Assembly: GCA_018715495.1 (NCBI GenBank)
Contig: DVLO01000025.1
Location: 1 to 32,854, forward strand
Direction: 5' to 3'
Origin: Candidatus Limihabitans stercoravium
Lineage (GTDB): Bacteria > Bacillota > Clostridia > Christensenellales > CAG-314
DNA: 32,854 bases
The translations under genes and the position numbers were made by a program. Positions 22,991-32,527 of the stretch are shown piece by piece. The notes beneath the pieces were generated by a model, which saw nothing but the letters and a program-made list of their open reading frames with translations, searched no databases and was not told the DNA's origin. Within the stretch, counting starts at the first letter, position 1. Each line of letters starts with the position of its first letter.

Positions 22991-23156
22991 GCAGAAACAA
23001 TAAATTGCATTGAAATGGTGATACAGTCGGTTGTTTTGTCGGCGGCTTGTTACTGTTGCCGTCACATTGTTTCGTACGCACACTGTATTGCCGATTTTTA
23101 CCGTTGTAACTGTGTGAAATACAGTGTAAATCTTTACATGATTTTGTAAAAAACAA

Positions 23157-23185
23157 TTGCTTTTCTGCCGTTTCGGTGATATATT
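23157..23185 (+). promoter_or_regulatory. Promoter of the YitT pair
   Basis: TTGCTT (23157-23162), a 17-base spacer and TATATT (23180-23185), about 30 bases before the start codon. Confidence 0.6.
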
Positions 23186-23216
23186 TTTTATGGTATGTTT
23201 TCGTGGAGGAATGGTT

Positions 23217-24089
23217 GTGCGAAACAAGATATGGAATACCATCATCCAATATTTCTGGGTAGGAATTGCAGGCGTTGTCAATGGCATGTCTTTGCACACA
23301 TTCATCAACCCCAATCACCTTGTTCCCGGTGGATTCAGCGGGCTGGCGTCCATCATTTACTACTTTGTTCCCAATGGTGACATGTCGCTGATTTACCTGT
23401 TGATCAACATCCCGTTGTTACTTGTGTCACTGGTGTTGCTGCGTGGCGATTACACATTCAAGACCATCTGGGCAACAATCACATGTACTATCACATTGGC
23501 GGTAGTTCCACCCGAAGTTGTATTTGCCGAATCCAAGCTGATTGCAGTAATTCTTGGCGGAATAATGATCGGATTTTCAATGTACGTGGCAATGATTCAC
23601 AACGGAAGTAATGGTGGTACGGAAATCATCGCAAAGATTGTTTACAAGTATCGCCCGGAAATGGATATTTCACGCCTGGTGTTTATTGCCAACACGGCTG
23701 TGCTTATATGCGGCAGCTTGATGCTGGTGGTTGTACAGGGACGTGAGTTGTGGGTGGCATTGTATTCATTCATCTACGTTTTCACCGGTTCGGGTTTCAT
23801 GGGAATGTTGCAACGTGGTTTCGACCATCCGCAAAAGTTCCTCATCATCACCGAACACCCCGAACGTATGCAAAAGATAATTTTAAAAAGTTTCCGTCGT
23901 GGTCTTACGGTAACGCCTGTTGAAGACCGTTACGGCAACGATCGCTGTGCATTGATTGTCATTGTGCAGTATCGTCAGGCAAGCATATTAAAACGCATCA
24001 TCAGAAAATACGACCCCGATTCCTTCACAATTGTAAAGGATGTTTACGACGTGTTTTCCCGTCCTACATTTAACAGGAGCTACAAATGA
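23217..24089 (+). CDS. YitT-family membrane protein (DUF2179 C-terminus), first of a pair
   Basis: 290 residues of the YitT family: five or six membrane helices (about 8-185) with the family's N-P-N-H-L-V-P-G-G-F-S-G motif early and GSNGGTEIIAKI in the middle, then a cytosolic DUF2179 domain (about 205-285). The family's function is poorly known; membership in transport has been proposed. Start choice: GTG 23217 lies seven bases after GGAGG, while ATG 23211 is only one base after GGAGGA, so GTG is preferred. It overlaps the next gene by ATGA, implying coupled expression of two paralogues. Confidence 0.85.
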   Translation: MRNKIWNTIIQYFWVGIAGVVNGMSLHTFINPNHLVPGGFSGLASIIYYFVPNGDMSLIYLLINIPLLLVSLVLLRGDYTFKTIWATITCTITLAVVPPEVVFAESKLIAVILGGIMIGFSMYVAMIHNGSNGGTEIIAKIVYKYRPEMDISRLVFIANTAVLICGSLMLVVVQGRELWVALYSFIYVFTGSGFMGMLQRGFDHPQKFLIITEHPERMQKIILKSFRRGLTVTPVEDRYGNDRCALIVIVQYRQASILKRIIRKYDPDSFTIVKDVYDVFSRPTFNRSYK

Positions 24090-25045
24090 TTACTAAAGAA
24101 TGGCTCAGACACAATATTAAAGAATTCCTGATACTTTTGGTAGCAACCACCTTGACGGCATTGTCGGTTGAAGTGTTCCTCATTCCTGCCGATGTAGTTG
24201 TGGGTGGCGCAATTGGTATCGCTTCGGCATTGGACATCTTGCTGTCAACAAACACGCTGTTTCTTTCCAGCGGGGTGTGGGTTTTCGTACTCAACATTCC
24301 CATCATCATTTACTGTTTCTTGCGTTACAGACGCAGATTCGCCGTAAAGACATTTCTTTACGTATTGATACTTTCGCTGGAATTGTTGGTTTTGCGTGCA
24401 TTTGACGTTTCGACAATCATGGGTAAATTGCTCAACAGGGCAGATGGTGTTACCGACAAGGTAATGTACACTCTTGTTGGTGCAGGTTTGCAAGGCCTTG
24501 CGTTGCCTTTAATGCTTTCCATCAACAGTTCTACCGGCGGTAGCGATATAGTAGGAATGATTCTTCAGCAACGCACAAAGCGTTCAAGCAGTGAAAGTAT
24601 GCGTGCAATATTCATTGCCAACATGATAGTAATTGCAATTACTGCCGTTGTTGCCAATTTTGTTCGATCAACACAGCTTGCCGTTGACCTGGTAGTGTAC
24701 TCCATTGTTGGTCTGTTTGTGTGTGAAATCGTACAGGAATTTATTTTCAAGGGATTTTCATCCGCAGTGGAACTGGAAATCACTACCGACAAGGCCGAAG
24801 AAATGGCTGAACGTCTGCGCAGCGAACTTAAGCGTGGTACTACATTGCTTAAAGTTGAGGGCGGTTACTCTCACATGGAAAAGAGAATGGTGTTGTGCGT
24901 TGTACACAAACGTCAATTGACACGTGCAAGACGTATCATCAACGAAGTTGATCCTATGGCGTTTGCTTATGTAGAAAACGTAAAGGAAGTAATAGGCAAG
25001 GGATTCCGAAACAAGGAACTGGAATTGCAAAACGACGAAGACTGA
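24086..25045 (+). CDS. YitT-family membrane protein, second of a pair
   Basis: 319 residues, paralogous to the gene before it. Same plan: N-terminal membrane domain with FLIPADVVVGGAIGIASAL and SSTGGSDIVGMI, and a C-terminal DUF2179 domain (about 230-305) with KRGTTLLKVEGGYSHMEKR. It starts inside the stop of the first gene (ATGA). The two probably form a heteromer or have divided tasks; the substrate, if any, is unknown. Confidence 0.87.
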   Translation: MITKEWLRHNIKEFLILLVATTLTALSVEVFLIPADVVVGGAIGIASALDILLSTNTLFLSSGVWVFVLNIPIIIYCFLRYRRRFAVKTFLYVLILSLELLVLRAFDVSTIMGKLLNRADGVTDKVMYTLVGAGLQGLALPLMLSINSSTGGSDIVGMILQQRTKRSSSESMRAIFIANMIVIAITAVVANFVRSTQLAVDLVVYSIVGLFVCEIVQEFIFKGFSSAVELEITTDKAEEMAERLRSELKRGTTLLKVEGGYSHMEKRMVLCVVHKRQLTRARRIINEVDPMAFAYVENVKEVIGKGFRNKELELQNDED

Positions 25046-25082
25046 TATTGTTTGAATTTCAACTGAATTTTGATTAGTAAAA

Positions 25083-25115
25083 ATAATGCGACGGAAGATT
25101 CCGTCGCATTTTTTC
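25083..25115. terminator. Bidirectional terminator between YitT and the Cys-rich gene
   Basis: A 10-bp stem (25086-25095 region with 25100-25109 region), small loop, T6 to the right for the YitT operon and A5 to the left for the minus-strand Cys-rich gene. Confidence 0.85.
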
Positions 25116-25149
25116 GCAATCAGTATTTCATCTGTGCTAAGTACTTTGC

Positions 25150-25377
25150 TTACTTGCAGCCTTGCGTAAAGCTCAGACCGCCGCAGCAACACAACAATGC
25201 AATCATCAACAACAGACATGTTGGGTTGATGGTGAAATTCCATGTCTTGTTACCGCCGCAGCAACACAAAAACAGTATTACAAGCAACACCCATGTGCAG
25301 TTGCCCATTCCGCATCCGCAACCGCCGCCACAGCCAGTGTTGCATGTTTCGTTGTTGTTAAACAATCCGTTGAACAT
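25150..25377 (-). CDS. Small high-cysteine membrane-type protein with two CCCGG repeats
   Basis: 75 residues with about 13 Cys and many Gly and Asn. An N-terminal Asn-rich part leads to a CGGGCGCG cluster, then two tandem copies of a unit made of one Cys, a run of about ten hydrophobic residues and the end CCCGG (near residues 30-43 and 53-67). Proteins of this look are common in Clostridia and are often labelled chorion-class high-cysteine proteins; their function is unknown. The start at 25377 has a perfect AAGGAGGT site six bases before it; the frame is open to 25428 without such a site. A sporulation or envelope role is possible but unproven. Confidence 0.8.
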   Translation of the reverse strand: MFNGLFNNNETCNTGCGGGCGCGMGNCTWVLLVILFLCCCGGNKTWNFTINPTCLLLMIALLCCCGGLSFTQGCK

Positions 25378-25456
25378 CTTGTACCTCCTTGTATTGTGAC
25401 TTTCAAGTCCTGTTACACAATATGGCAATTTTTCAATTTGTGTTACTTTGCAACTG

Positions 25457-25485
25457 TTTACAATATTGCTTTTTAAGTGTATAAT
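25457..25485 (+). promoter_or_regulatory. Promoter of the ECF S-component / coaX unit
   Basis: TTTACA (25457-25462), a 17-base spacer and a perfect TATAAT (25480-25485). Confidence 0.72.
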
Positions 25486-25490
25486 ATAAT

Positions 25491-25590
25491 CAGGTCGTAT
25501 CGGCTTGCCGAACGATACTTTGATGGTTTAATCTTTTGCCTTAAAAAAGAACCGATATTGCCTTGCGCAAGTCGGATTTGGAAAAATTTT
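25491..25590 (+). promoter_or_regulatory. Structured 5' leader of the putative pantothenate transporter gene
   Basis: About 100 bases between the predicted RNA start and the ATG. Inverted repeats: GTATCG (about 25497-25502) with CGATAC (about 25513-25518), with CGGC/GCCG inside, and a second fold with CCGA/TCGG around the palindrome CTTGCGCAAG near 25563-25572. A cis-regulatory role (for example a pan-type RNA motif) is inference. Confidence 0.35.
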
Positions 25591-26220
25591 ATGGTAAACG
25601 ACAAGAGAGGCTACAATGTAGCAATCTACGCAGTAATGCTTGCGTTGATCTTCGTAGCAATGATGCTTGACCGTGTAATCAGTCTGGCATTGCCAGTTTC
25701 AATGGCATTGCTCACCTTGCTTGTGACATTTACATGTTGCTTCTGGCGTAACAGTTGGCAAAGCGGTGTACTTGCATGTGTGTTCTTTGGCGTAGCATCA
25801 ATGATCAAGGGGGCAATTTTCCCCGAACCTATACCTCTCAGCATCAACCCGCTTGTTTCTGTGTTGCCCCGTGCAGTTATGGGATTTGCAACATTCGGAG
25901 TGTACAGACTGATGTTGAGATGTTTCAAGAACAGAAAGTCTTACAAAAATCAGGTGTTGTGTCTGACAGTTGCCATCTTTGTAGGTCTTGTTGTAAACAC
26001 AGTGTTGTTTTTGTCAGCCGCTAACCTTTACAAAATGGTGCTTGGCGAACAATATACAGGTGTTTTCGCAACAATCTATCTGGTGCTGTTTACAAACATC
26101 ATTCCGGAATACGCAGTTTCAATGCTTTTTGCCCCTCACCTGATACTGGCTGTCAGAAAAGCCACTCATCTGGGTATTGAAGGCAACGGTCTTGAAAACA
26201 AAAAAGTTACACAGGAGTAA
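25591..26220 (+). CDS. ECF transporter S component-like membrane protein, probably for pantothenate
   Basis: 209 residues with five or six membrane helices, in the style of the substrate-binding (S) proteins of energy-coupling-factor vitamin transporters, which use a shared ATPase/T module encoded elsewhere. Features: an N-terminal helix with short Ala/Met-rich strands, the GVASMIKGAIFPEPIPLSIN stretch in the middle, and loop segments typical of the FolT/PanT group. The next gene is pantothenate kinase (coaX), eight bases downstream, which makes pantothenate the likeliest substrate. The frame opens at 25477, but ATG 25591 is chosen because the upstream part is non-conserved in character and lies within the leader; the ribosome site is weak. 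Confidence 0.68.
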   Translation: MVNDKRGYNVAIYAVMLALIFVAMMLDRVISLALPVSMALLTLLVTFTCCFWRNSWQSGVLACVFFGVASMIKGAIFPEPIPLSINPLVSVLPRAVMGFATFGVYRLMLRCFKNRKSYKNQVLCLTVAIFVGLVVNTVLFLSAANLYKMVLGEQYTGVFATIYLVLFTNIIPEYAVSMLFAPHLILAVRKATHLGIEGNGLENKKVTQE

Positions 26221-26227
26221 ATTTTAT

Positions 26228-27007
26228 ATGATAATGGCTGTCGACATTGGTAATACCAATATCAAGATAGGTATCTTCGACAATGACAAACTTATAAACA
26301 GTTTCAAGATGAGTACAATTGTCAATCGTACTTCCGACGAATACGTTGCGGTACTCACTCAACTGCTCATACACAACAAGATTTCGCTTGAGAACATCAC
26401 AGGCGCAATTGTGTCATCTGTAATTCCTCAGCTTGACTACACATTCTGCAACGTTATTACATACTGTTTCGGAATCAAGCCCCTTGTGTTGGGCGTGGGA
26501 GTCAAGACAGGTCTTCACATCAAGTACGATTCCCCACGTGAGTTGGGTAGTGACCGTATTGCCACTTGTGTTGCCGCAATGAACGAAATAGGTACTCCCG
26601 TAATTGTTGTGGACTTCGGCACGGCTACAACAGTCAATGTTGTAAACGAAAAACACGAATTTCTTGGCGGTTGTATCACGTTGGGTATCAAGTCTGCAAG
26701 CGACGCTCTGAGCCGTCAGACAGCCAAACTTCCCAATGTCGAATTGTACACTCCCAGTAAGGTTGTTGCGCAATCGACATCCAAAGCAATACAAAGCGGT
26801 ATTATTTACGGTACAGTTGGACAAATTAAATACATCCTTGAAAAAGTAAAACAGGAAACAGGTCTTGTCAATGCCAAGGTTGTTGCAACAGGCGGTATGT
26901 CCGAACTGGTATCGGGTGTAGAAAATATTTTCGACTGCACCGACCGTGCGCTGTCACTGAAGGGGTTGTATCACATCTACAAGCTCAACAGCGACAAATT
27001 ACAGTAA
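26228..27007 (+). CDS. coaX: Type III pantothenate kinase
   Basis: 259 residues of the ASKHA-fold CoaX family, which phosphorylates pantothenate in the first step of coenzyme A synthesis. Hallmarks: AVDIGNTNIKIGIF at the N-terminus (Asp6 and the phosphate loop), ELGSDR near 105, VDFGTATTVNVV near 127, GGCITLGIK near 145 and a C-terminal ATGG segment. Start ATG 26228 has AGGAG nine bases upstream; ATG 26234 is the alternative. It follows the putative pantothenate S-component and is probably in its operon. Confidence 0.93.
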   Translation: MIMAVDIGNTNIKIGIFDNDKLINSFKMSTIVNRTSDEYVAVLTQLLIHNKISLENITGAIVSSVIPQLDYTFCNVITYCFGIKPLVLGVGVKTGLHIKYDSPRELGSDRIATCVAAMNEIGTPVIVVDFGTATTVNVVNEKHEFLGGCITLGIKSASDALSRQTAKLPNVELYTPSKVVAQSTSKAIQSGIIYGTVGQIKYILEKVKQETGLVNAKVVATGGMSELVSGVENIFDCTDRALSLKGLYHIYKLNSDKLQ

Positions 27008-27014
27008 TTTTGTT

Positions 27015-27041
27015 GCCCCGACTCCAGCAGTCGGGGTTTAC
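27015..27041 (+). terminator. Weak terminator-like hairpin after coaX
   Basis: An 8-bp GC-rich stem with a five-base loop (about 27016-27037), followed only by TTT. It may slow but not fully end transcription, and no clear promoter was found for uvrB, so some read-through from coaX is likely. Confidence 0.45.
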
Positions 27042-27065
27042 AGAATGTAGCAGAGGTTTGTTCGT

Positions 27066-29039
27066 ATGGATTTCAAGTTACACTCTAAATATCAGCCTTG
27101 CGGCGATCAGCCATCGGCAATAAAGGATCTTGTTGACGGTCTGAACAGCGGTTTGCGTACTCAGGTTCTGCGTGGCGTTACGGGTAGTGGTAAAACCTTT
27201 ACAATGGCTAACGTAATTGCTGCGGTAAACCGTCCTGCGCTGGTGGTGTGTCACAACAAGACCCTTGCCGCTCAGCTGTGCAATGAGTTCCGTGAATTTT
27301 TCCCCGAAAATCGTGTGGAATTTTTCGTTTCCTACTACGATTACTACATGCCCGAAAGTTACATTCCGTCAAGGGATCTGTACATCGAAAAGGAAATTGA
27401 CATAAACGACGAAATAGATAAACTGCGGCACAGTGCAACTTGTTCACTTTTTGAACGACGTGACACAATTGTTGTTGCAAGCGTTTCGTGTATCTACGGT
27501 TTGGGTGCGCCAGGGGAATACTACAAGATGAGCCTTTCCATGCGTCCCGGAGATCAGGTTTCACGTGAGGAAATCATCAAGAAACTGGTGTCCATTCAGT
27601 ACACCCGAAACGACATGGATTTTAAACGTGGCACATTCCGTGTCCGTGGCGACACCTTGGAAATATTCCCCGCCTCAGCGTCGGAACACGCAATCCGTGT
27701 TGAGTTCTGGGGGGACGAAATTGACCGTATCTGTGAAACGGAAGTTGTCACGGGTAACGTGGTTGCAACGTTGTTGCACAGCATCATCTTCCCGGCAAGT
27801 CACTACGTCGTAGAGGGCGTAACCATGGAAAGCGCACTTGAACAAATCCGTGCCGACATGGAATGCGAAGTAAAACAGTTTGAAGAACAGGGCAAGATTG
27901 TAGAGGCGCAAAGACTTCATCAGCGTGTGTCCTACGACCTTGAAATGATGGCGGAAATGGGCTACTGCAGTGGCGTTGAAAACTACTCAAGATATTTCGA
28001 CGGCAGACAACGTGGCGAACCGCCTTACACATTGCTTGACTACTTTCCTGAAGATTTCGTTACCTTCATTGACGAAAGTCACATTACCATTCCGCAGATA
28101 AGGGGAATGTACAACGGCGACCGTGCAAGAAAGGACAACCTTGTCGGTTACGGTTTCCGAATGACAAGCGCCTACGACAACCGTCCGTTGAAGTTTGATG
28201 AATTCGACAGCCGTGTAGGACAACTGATTTGCGTATCCGCTACTCCTGCCGATTACGAACTGGGGCAGGCGGGACAGGTGACGGAGCAACTCATTCGTCC
28301 GACGGGTCTGCTTGACCCCATGGTTGAAGTACGTAAGGTAGAAGGACAGATTGACGATCTGTTGGGGGAAATCCACAAGGTCACCATTAACAACGGCAGA
28401 GTGCTTGTCACCACGTTGACAAAGCGCATGGCGGAAAACCTTACCGATTATCTCACCAAGCAAAACATCCGTGTGCGCTACATGCACTCAGAAATAGACA
28501 CATTGGAACGTGTGGAAATTGTTTCCGCATTGAAGAAGGGCGAATTTGACGTGTTGGTTGGTATCAACCTGTTGCGTGAAGGACTGGACATTCCGCAGGT
28601 GCAGCTGGTTGCGATACTTGACGCCGACAAGGAAGGTTTCCTGAGAAGTGAAACGTCCCTCATTCAGACGATAGGACGTGCCGCACGTAACTCCGAAGGC
28701 AGGGTGGTGATGTATGCCGACGTCATGACGGACAGCATGAAGCGTGCTATCGGCGAAACAAACCGTCGCAGACAGATTCAGCATCAGTACAACGTCGAAC
28801 ACGGAATAATCCCCAAGACAATTGAACATCAGGTGGAAAACACGCTGGAAATCACCCAGAAACAGTCCAACACAATGACTGCCGATCAGTTGAAACGTGA
28901 AATTTCCAACCTTACACAACGCATGAAAACTGCCGCAAGTCAACTGGATTTCGAACAGGCAATTGTACTGCGTGAACAGATAAGTAAACTTACTAAAAAA
29001 TTGCAAAAGGCAGATAAAGCCAAAAAGGGCAACAGATGA
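27066..29039 (+). CDS. uvrB: Excinuclease ABC subunit B
   Basis: 657 residues, full length. UvrB is the damage-verifying helicase-like subunit of nucleotide excision repair; it is loaded by UvrA and then binds UvrC. Walker A GVTGSGKT at 37-44, the [12 protein letters not shown] damage-probing beta-hairpin near 92-105, DESH near 335, helicase motif V/VI segments ([15 protein letters not shown]) and the C-terminal UVR motif (about 620-655) that contacts UvrC. Ribosome site AGAGG. Ends with ATGA overlap into uvrA. No Bacillus-type LexA box was seen upstream. Confidence 0.97.
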   Translation: MDFKLHSKYQPCGDQPSAIKDLVDGLNSGLRTQVLRGVTGSGKTFTMANVIAAVNRPALVVCHNKTLAAQLCNEFREFFPENRVEFFVSYYDYYMPESYIPSRDLYIEKEIDINDEIDKLRHSATCSLFERRDTIVVASVSCIYGLGAPGEYYKMSLSMRPGDQVSREEIIKKLVSIQYTRNDMDFKRGTFRVRGDTLEIFPASASEHAIRVEFWGDEIDRICETEVVTGNVVATLLHSIIFPASHYVVEGVTMESALEQIRADMECEVKQFEEQGKIVEAQRLHQRVSYDLEMMAEMGYCSGVENYSRYFDGRQRGEPPYTLLDYFPEDFVTFIDESHITIPQIRGMYNGDRARKDNLVGYGFRMTSAYDNRPLKFDEFDSRVGQLICVSATPADYELGQAGQVTEQLIRPTGLLDPMVEVRKVEGQIDDLLGEIHKVTINNGRVLVTTLTKRMAENLTDYLTKQNIRVRYMHSEIDTLERVEIVSALKKGEFDVLVGINLLREGLDIPQVQLVAILDADKEGFLRSETSLIQTIGRAARNSEGRVVMYADVMTDSMKRAIGETNRRRQIQHQYNVEHGIIPKTIEHQVENTLEITQKQSNTMTADQLKREISNLTQRMKTAASQLDFEQAIVLREQISKLTKKLQKADKAKKGNR

Positions 29040-31870
29040 AAGATATTGTAATTAAAAATGCCAAGGAAAACAATCTGAAGGGTATTGACCTTACCATTCC
29101 ACGTGATAAATTCGTTGTGTTTACGGGTTTGTCGGGAAGCGGTAAATCCAGTCTTGCTTTCGACACGATATTTGCCGAAGGTCAGCGCAGGTACGTGGAA
29201 AGTTTGTCTTCGTATGCAAGACAGTTTTTGGGACAGATGGACAAGCCTGACGTTGAATCCATCGAAGGATTGTCGCCTGCTATTTCCATTGACCAGAAGA
29301 CAACAAACAACAACCCACGTTCTACAGTAGGTACTGTAACGGAAATCTACGACTACCTGCGTCTCTTGTACGCAAGAGTGGGTACACCGTACTGTCCCAA
29401 CTGCGGTTGCGAAATCAAGCGCACAACGGTGGATCAGATCTGCGACAAGGTAATGGAACTTCCCGAACAGAGCAAGTTGATGATTCTTGCCCCCGTTGTC
29501 CGTGGAAGAAAGGGCGAACACTTGAAATTGTTCGAACAACTCAAGAAGAGCGGATACTCACGTGTAAACGTGGACGGAATCCAGTACACATTGGATGACG
29601 ACATCAAACTGGAAAAGAACAAGAAACACTCAATCAGCGTAGTAATAGACAGACTGATTGTCCGTCCCGAAATGGGCACACGTCTTGCCGACAGTGTGGA
29701 AACAGCATTAAAACTTGCAGACGGATTGGTCGTAGTGTCCTGTAACGGTGAAGAAACATTGTATTCCGACAGGTATTCCTGTCCTGAATGCGGATTTACG
29801 TTGGAAGAACTTGAACCACGTGCGTTCAGTTTCAACTCACCTTTCGGTGCTTGTCCCGAATGTACAGGCCTTGGCGTCAAAAAAGTATTTGACGAAGATC
29901 TTATAATTCCCGACAAGAGCAAGTCGTTGCATCAAGGCGCAGTGCGATTGATGGGATTCAATCTGGGTGCGGAAAGTGCCATGAACGCATTCTTTGACGC
30001 ATTGAGCAGACGCTACGGATTTTCCTGTGATGTGCCTGTAGAACAATTGTCGAAGGAAACCTACGACCTCATCATGTACGGTAACGGCGGGGAACAGTTT
30101 GAAGTGCTGACACGTTCGGGCAGACCTTACCGCACAACATGGGAAGGTATTGTTCCCATGATGACAAGACGTTACGGCGAATGCACAAGCGATTTCATCA
30201 GACAGGAATACGAAAAGTTTATTCGTGAAACTTCTTGTCCTGTTTGTCATGGTAAACGTCTAAAACCTGAAGTGCTTTCTGTCAAGATAGACGGACTTAA
30301 CATCTACGACTTGTGCGAAAAATCCATTGAAGAAGCGGTTCTGTTTTTTAACAACTTAAAACTTGACGAAACAAAATCGAAGATTGCCGAAATGGTGTTG
30401 AAGGAAATCAAGGCACGTCTGAAGTTTTTGCGTGACGTGGGATTGAATTACCTCACATTGAACAGAGCGGCAGGCAGTCTGTCGGGCGGTGAAGCTCAGC
30501 GTATCCGTCTTGCAACGCAAATAGGCAGCGGACTGACAGGCGTGTTGTATATACTGGACGAACCCAGCATCGGATTGCACCAGCGTGACAACACCAAACT
30601 CATTGAAACGCTGTGCCGTCTGCGTGACCTTGGCAACACATTGATTGTAGTTGAGCACGACGAAGAGACAATGATGTCTGCCGACTACATTGTAGACATC
30701 GGTCCCGGTGCAGGTATCCACGGCGGCGAAGTGGTGGCGCAAGGTACTCCGCAGCAAATCATGCAGTGTGAAAAGTCCATTACGGGTCAGTATCTATCGG
30801 GTAAGAAGTTTATACCCGTTCCCAAAGAACGTCGTAAGGGTAGCGGTAACAACCTTGTAATCAAGGGCGCAAGACAGAACAATCTGAAAAACGTAGACGT
30901 TTCCATTCCGTTGGGAACACTGACGGTTGTAACGGGTGTTTCGGGTAGCGGTAAATCCAGTCTTATAAACGAAGTTATGTTGCCGTACCTCAACAACAAG
31001 TTGAACCGTGCCCGTGAAAAGCAATCGCAATGCGACGAAATACTGGGAGTTGAACACCTTGACAAGGTAATCAGCATTGACCAAAGTCCCATCGGACGTA
31101 CTACACGTAGTAACCCTGCAACTTATACAGGTGTGTTTACTAACATTCGTGACTTGTTTGCAAGCACTTCCGACGCCAAGGAACACGGCTACAAGTCGGG
31201 ACGATTCAGTTTCAATGTCAAGGGCGGTCGTTGTGAAAACTGCGGCGGCGACGGTATATTGCGTATTTCCATGAACTTCCTTCCCGACGTATACGTTCCC
31301 TGCGAAGTGTGTCACGGCAAACGTTACAACCGTGAAACACTGCAAGTCAAGTACAAGGGCAAGAACATCAATGACGTTTTGGAAATGACGGTGGAAGAAG
31401 CAATTGATTTCTTTTCCGCTATTCCAAGCATACGTAACAAGATTCAGACGCTGTTTGACGTGGGTCTTGGCTACATCAAGTTGGGACAGCCTGCTACAAC
31501 ATTGTCGGGTGGTGAGGCGCAACGTGTCAAGTTGGCAACGGAACTGTCAAGAAGAAGTACCGGTCGTACAATTTACGTTCTTGACGAACCTACAACGGGA
31601 CTTCACACCGACGACGTTGCCAAACTGGTCAACATCCTTCAACGTCTTACCGAAGCGGGTAATACAGTTGTAGTAATCGAACACAATCTTGACGTCATCA
31701 AGGTTGCCGACTACATCATTGACCTTGGACCGGAAGGCGGTGACAAGGGCGGTACAATTGTTACAACAGGTACTCCCGAACAGGTGGCTACCGTTAAGGA
31801 AAGTTACACCGGACAGTATCTCAACAAAATACTCAATGCTAAAGATAAAAACACAGGAGAAAATTTATGA
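29036..31870 (+). CDS. uvrA: Excinuclease ABC subunit A
   Basis: 944 residues, usual length. UvrA is the ABC-type ATPase dimer that finds DNA damage. Two nucleotide-binding halves: Walker [10 protein letters not shown] (31-39) and GVSGSGKSS (about 634-642); signatures LSGGEAQR near 482 and 823. Zinc-binding CxxC clusters at CPNCGC, CPECGF, and the C-terminal [16 protein letters not shown] module. It overlaps uvrB and the next gene by ATGA on both sides, so the three are translationally coupled. Confidence 0.97.
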   Translation: MKDIVIKNAKENNLKGIDLTIPRDKFVVFTGLSGSGKSSLAFDTIFAEGQRRYVESLSSYARQFLGQMDKPDVESIEGLSPAISIDQKTTNNNPRSTVGTVTEIYDYLRLLYARVGTPYCPNCGCEIKRTTVDQICDKVMELPEQSKLMILAPVVRGRKGEHLKLFEQLKKSGYSRVNVDGIQYTLDDDIKLEKNKKHSISVVIDRLIVRPEMGTRLADSVETALKLADGLVVVSCNGEETLYSDRYSCPECGFTLEELEPRAFSFNSPFGACPECTGLGVKKVFDEDLIIPDKSKSLHQGAVRLMGFNLGAESAMNAFFDALSRRYGFSCDVPVEQLSKETYDLIMYGNGGEQFEVLTRSGRPYRTTWEGIVPMMTRRYGECTSDFIRQEYEKFIRETSCPVCHGKRLKPEVLSVKIDGLNIYDLCEKSIEEAVLFFNNLKLDETKSKIAEMVLKEIKARLKFLRDVGLNYLTLNRAAGSLSGGEAQRIRLATQIGSGLTGVLYILDEPSIGLHQRDNTKLIETLCRLRDLGNTLIVVEHDEETMMSADYIVDIGPGAGIHGGEVVAQGTPQQIMQCEKSITGQYLSGKKFIPVPKERRKGSGNNLVIKGARQNNLKNVDVSIPLGTLTVVTGVSGSGKSSLINEVMLPYLNNKLNRAREKQSQCDEILGVEHLDKVISIDQSPIGRTTRSNPATYTGVFTNIRDLFASTSDAKEHGYKSGRFSFNVKGGRCENCGGDGILRISMNFLPDVYVPCEVCHGKRYNRETLQVKYKGKNINDVLEMTVEEAIDFFSAIPSIRNKIQTLFDVGLGYIKLGQPATTLSGGEAQRVKLATELSRRSTGRTIYVLDEPTTGLHTDDVAKLVNILQRLTEAGNTVVVIEHNLDVIKVADYIIDLGPEGGDKGGTIVTTGTPEQVATVKESYTGQYLNKILNAKDKNTGENL

Positions 31871-32289
31871 TAATTCTTATCATTGGTGCAGTGATGGTAG
31901 TACTGAGCTTGATTGTACTCATCACTTATATCCGATTTGTAAAACGCAGTGTTTCGACAGTGGCAACAATTGTCAAGGTAAATCGCAAGAATGCCAATTC
32001 CGAAATCACCTCCCAACAGGCCGACGGCGGAACGGTTGCGGTTGAGTACAACTTCAACGGCAAGAAGTACGTCAACGTTTTGGCGGAAAGTCTGATTGAT
32101 CTTAAAGACCCCAACAGTATCGTAGAAGGTAAGGAATTGAAGATATACGTTGATACCAAGGACCCCGAAAAAATCGAAGCTACCAACCCAAAGCAGATGT
32201 TCATCATTGCAACAATCGCCTTGATTGCAGGTCTTGCATTTGTAGCTGTGGGTGTACTGTCGCAGATGGGAATAATAAAACTTATCTGA
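31867..32289 (+). CDS. DUF3592-type membrane protein
   Basis: 140 residues. Two membrane helices (about 2-24 and 109-133) flank a soluble beta-rich domain (about 30-105) with a NGKKYVN strand and a [15 protein letters not shown] segment typical of DUF3592 proteins. Function unknown. It overlaps uvrA by ATGA and is therefore expressed with the repair genes, although a functional link is not implied by the domain. Confidence 0.75.
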   Translation: MIILIIGAVMVVLSLIVLITYIRFVKRSVSTVATIVKVNRKNANSEITSQQADGGTVAVEYNFNGKKYVNVLAESLIDLKDPNSIVEGKELKIYVDTKDPEKIEATNPKQMFIIATIALIAGLAFVAVGVLSQMGIIKLI

Positions 32290-32314
32290 TATAAATCAAT
32301 TAACAAAGCAATAC

Positions 32315-32352
32315 AAAAAGCACACCAATTTGAACATTGGTGTGCTTTTTGT
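32315..32352 (+). terminator. Terminator of the uvrBA operon
   Basis: A 15-bp stem (32315-32329 with 32336-32350) and a six-base loop; the right arm ends in T5. Confidence 0.88.
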
Positions 32353-32440
32353 ATTGTCAGCAACGTGTTGTAATACGCTGAACTGTGCTGTTGAATGGGA
32401 GACAAACTTTTAATGTCATAACGTCGCAAAGGCAATGCTT

Positions 32441-32494
32441 TTTACAACTTTATTACAACTTCGGCAACCGGTTTTTACAATTGTAATTTACAAT
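32441..32494 (+). promoter_or_regulatory. Pho-box-like repeats and promoter of the PstS-type gene
   Basis: Four [TA]TTACAA elements at 32441, 32452, 32474 and 32487, spaced 11, 22 and 13 bases. The 11-base pitch fits PhoP boxes (TT[AC]ACA repeats) known in Bacillus. A TACAAT (32489-32494) can serve as the -10 element, and AAAGGAGG (32508-32515) precedes the start. Confidence 0.5.
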
Positions 32495-32527
32495 GGCATT
32501 GACCTTGAAAGGAGGAAAGATAAGGTT

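Noticed and set aside
25162-25476. Plus-strand 104-codon frame over the Cys-rich gene
   Set aside because: No ribosome site and it crosses a promoter; the minus-strand frame has an ideal ribosome site and a repeated motif.
27008-27065. LexA/SOS box before uvrB
   Set aside because: No GAAC-N4-GTTC (Bacillus-type) sequence is visible in the coaX-uvrB gap.
30794-31522. 242-codon minus-strand frame inside uvrA
   Set aside because: Antisense shadow; uvrA is certain from its motifs and the reverse frame has no family features.
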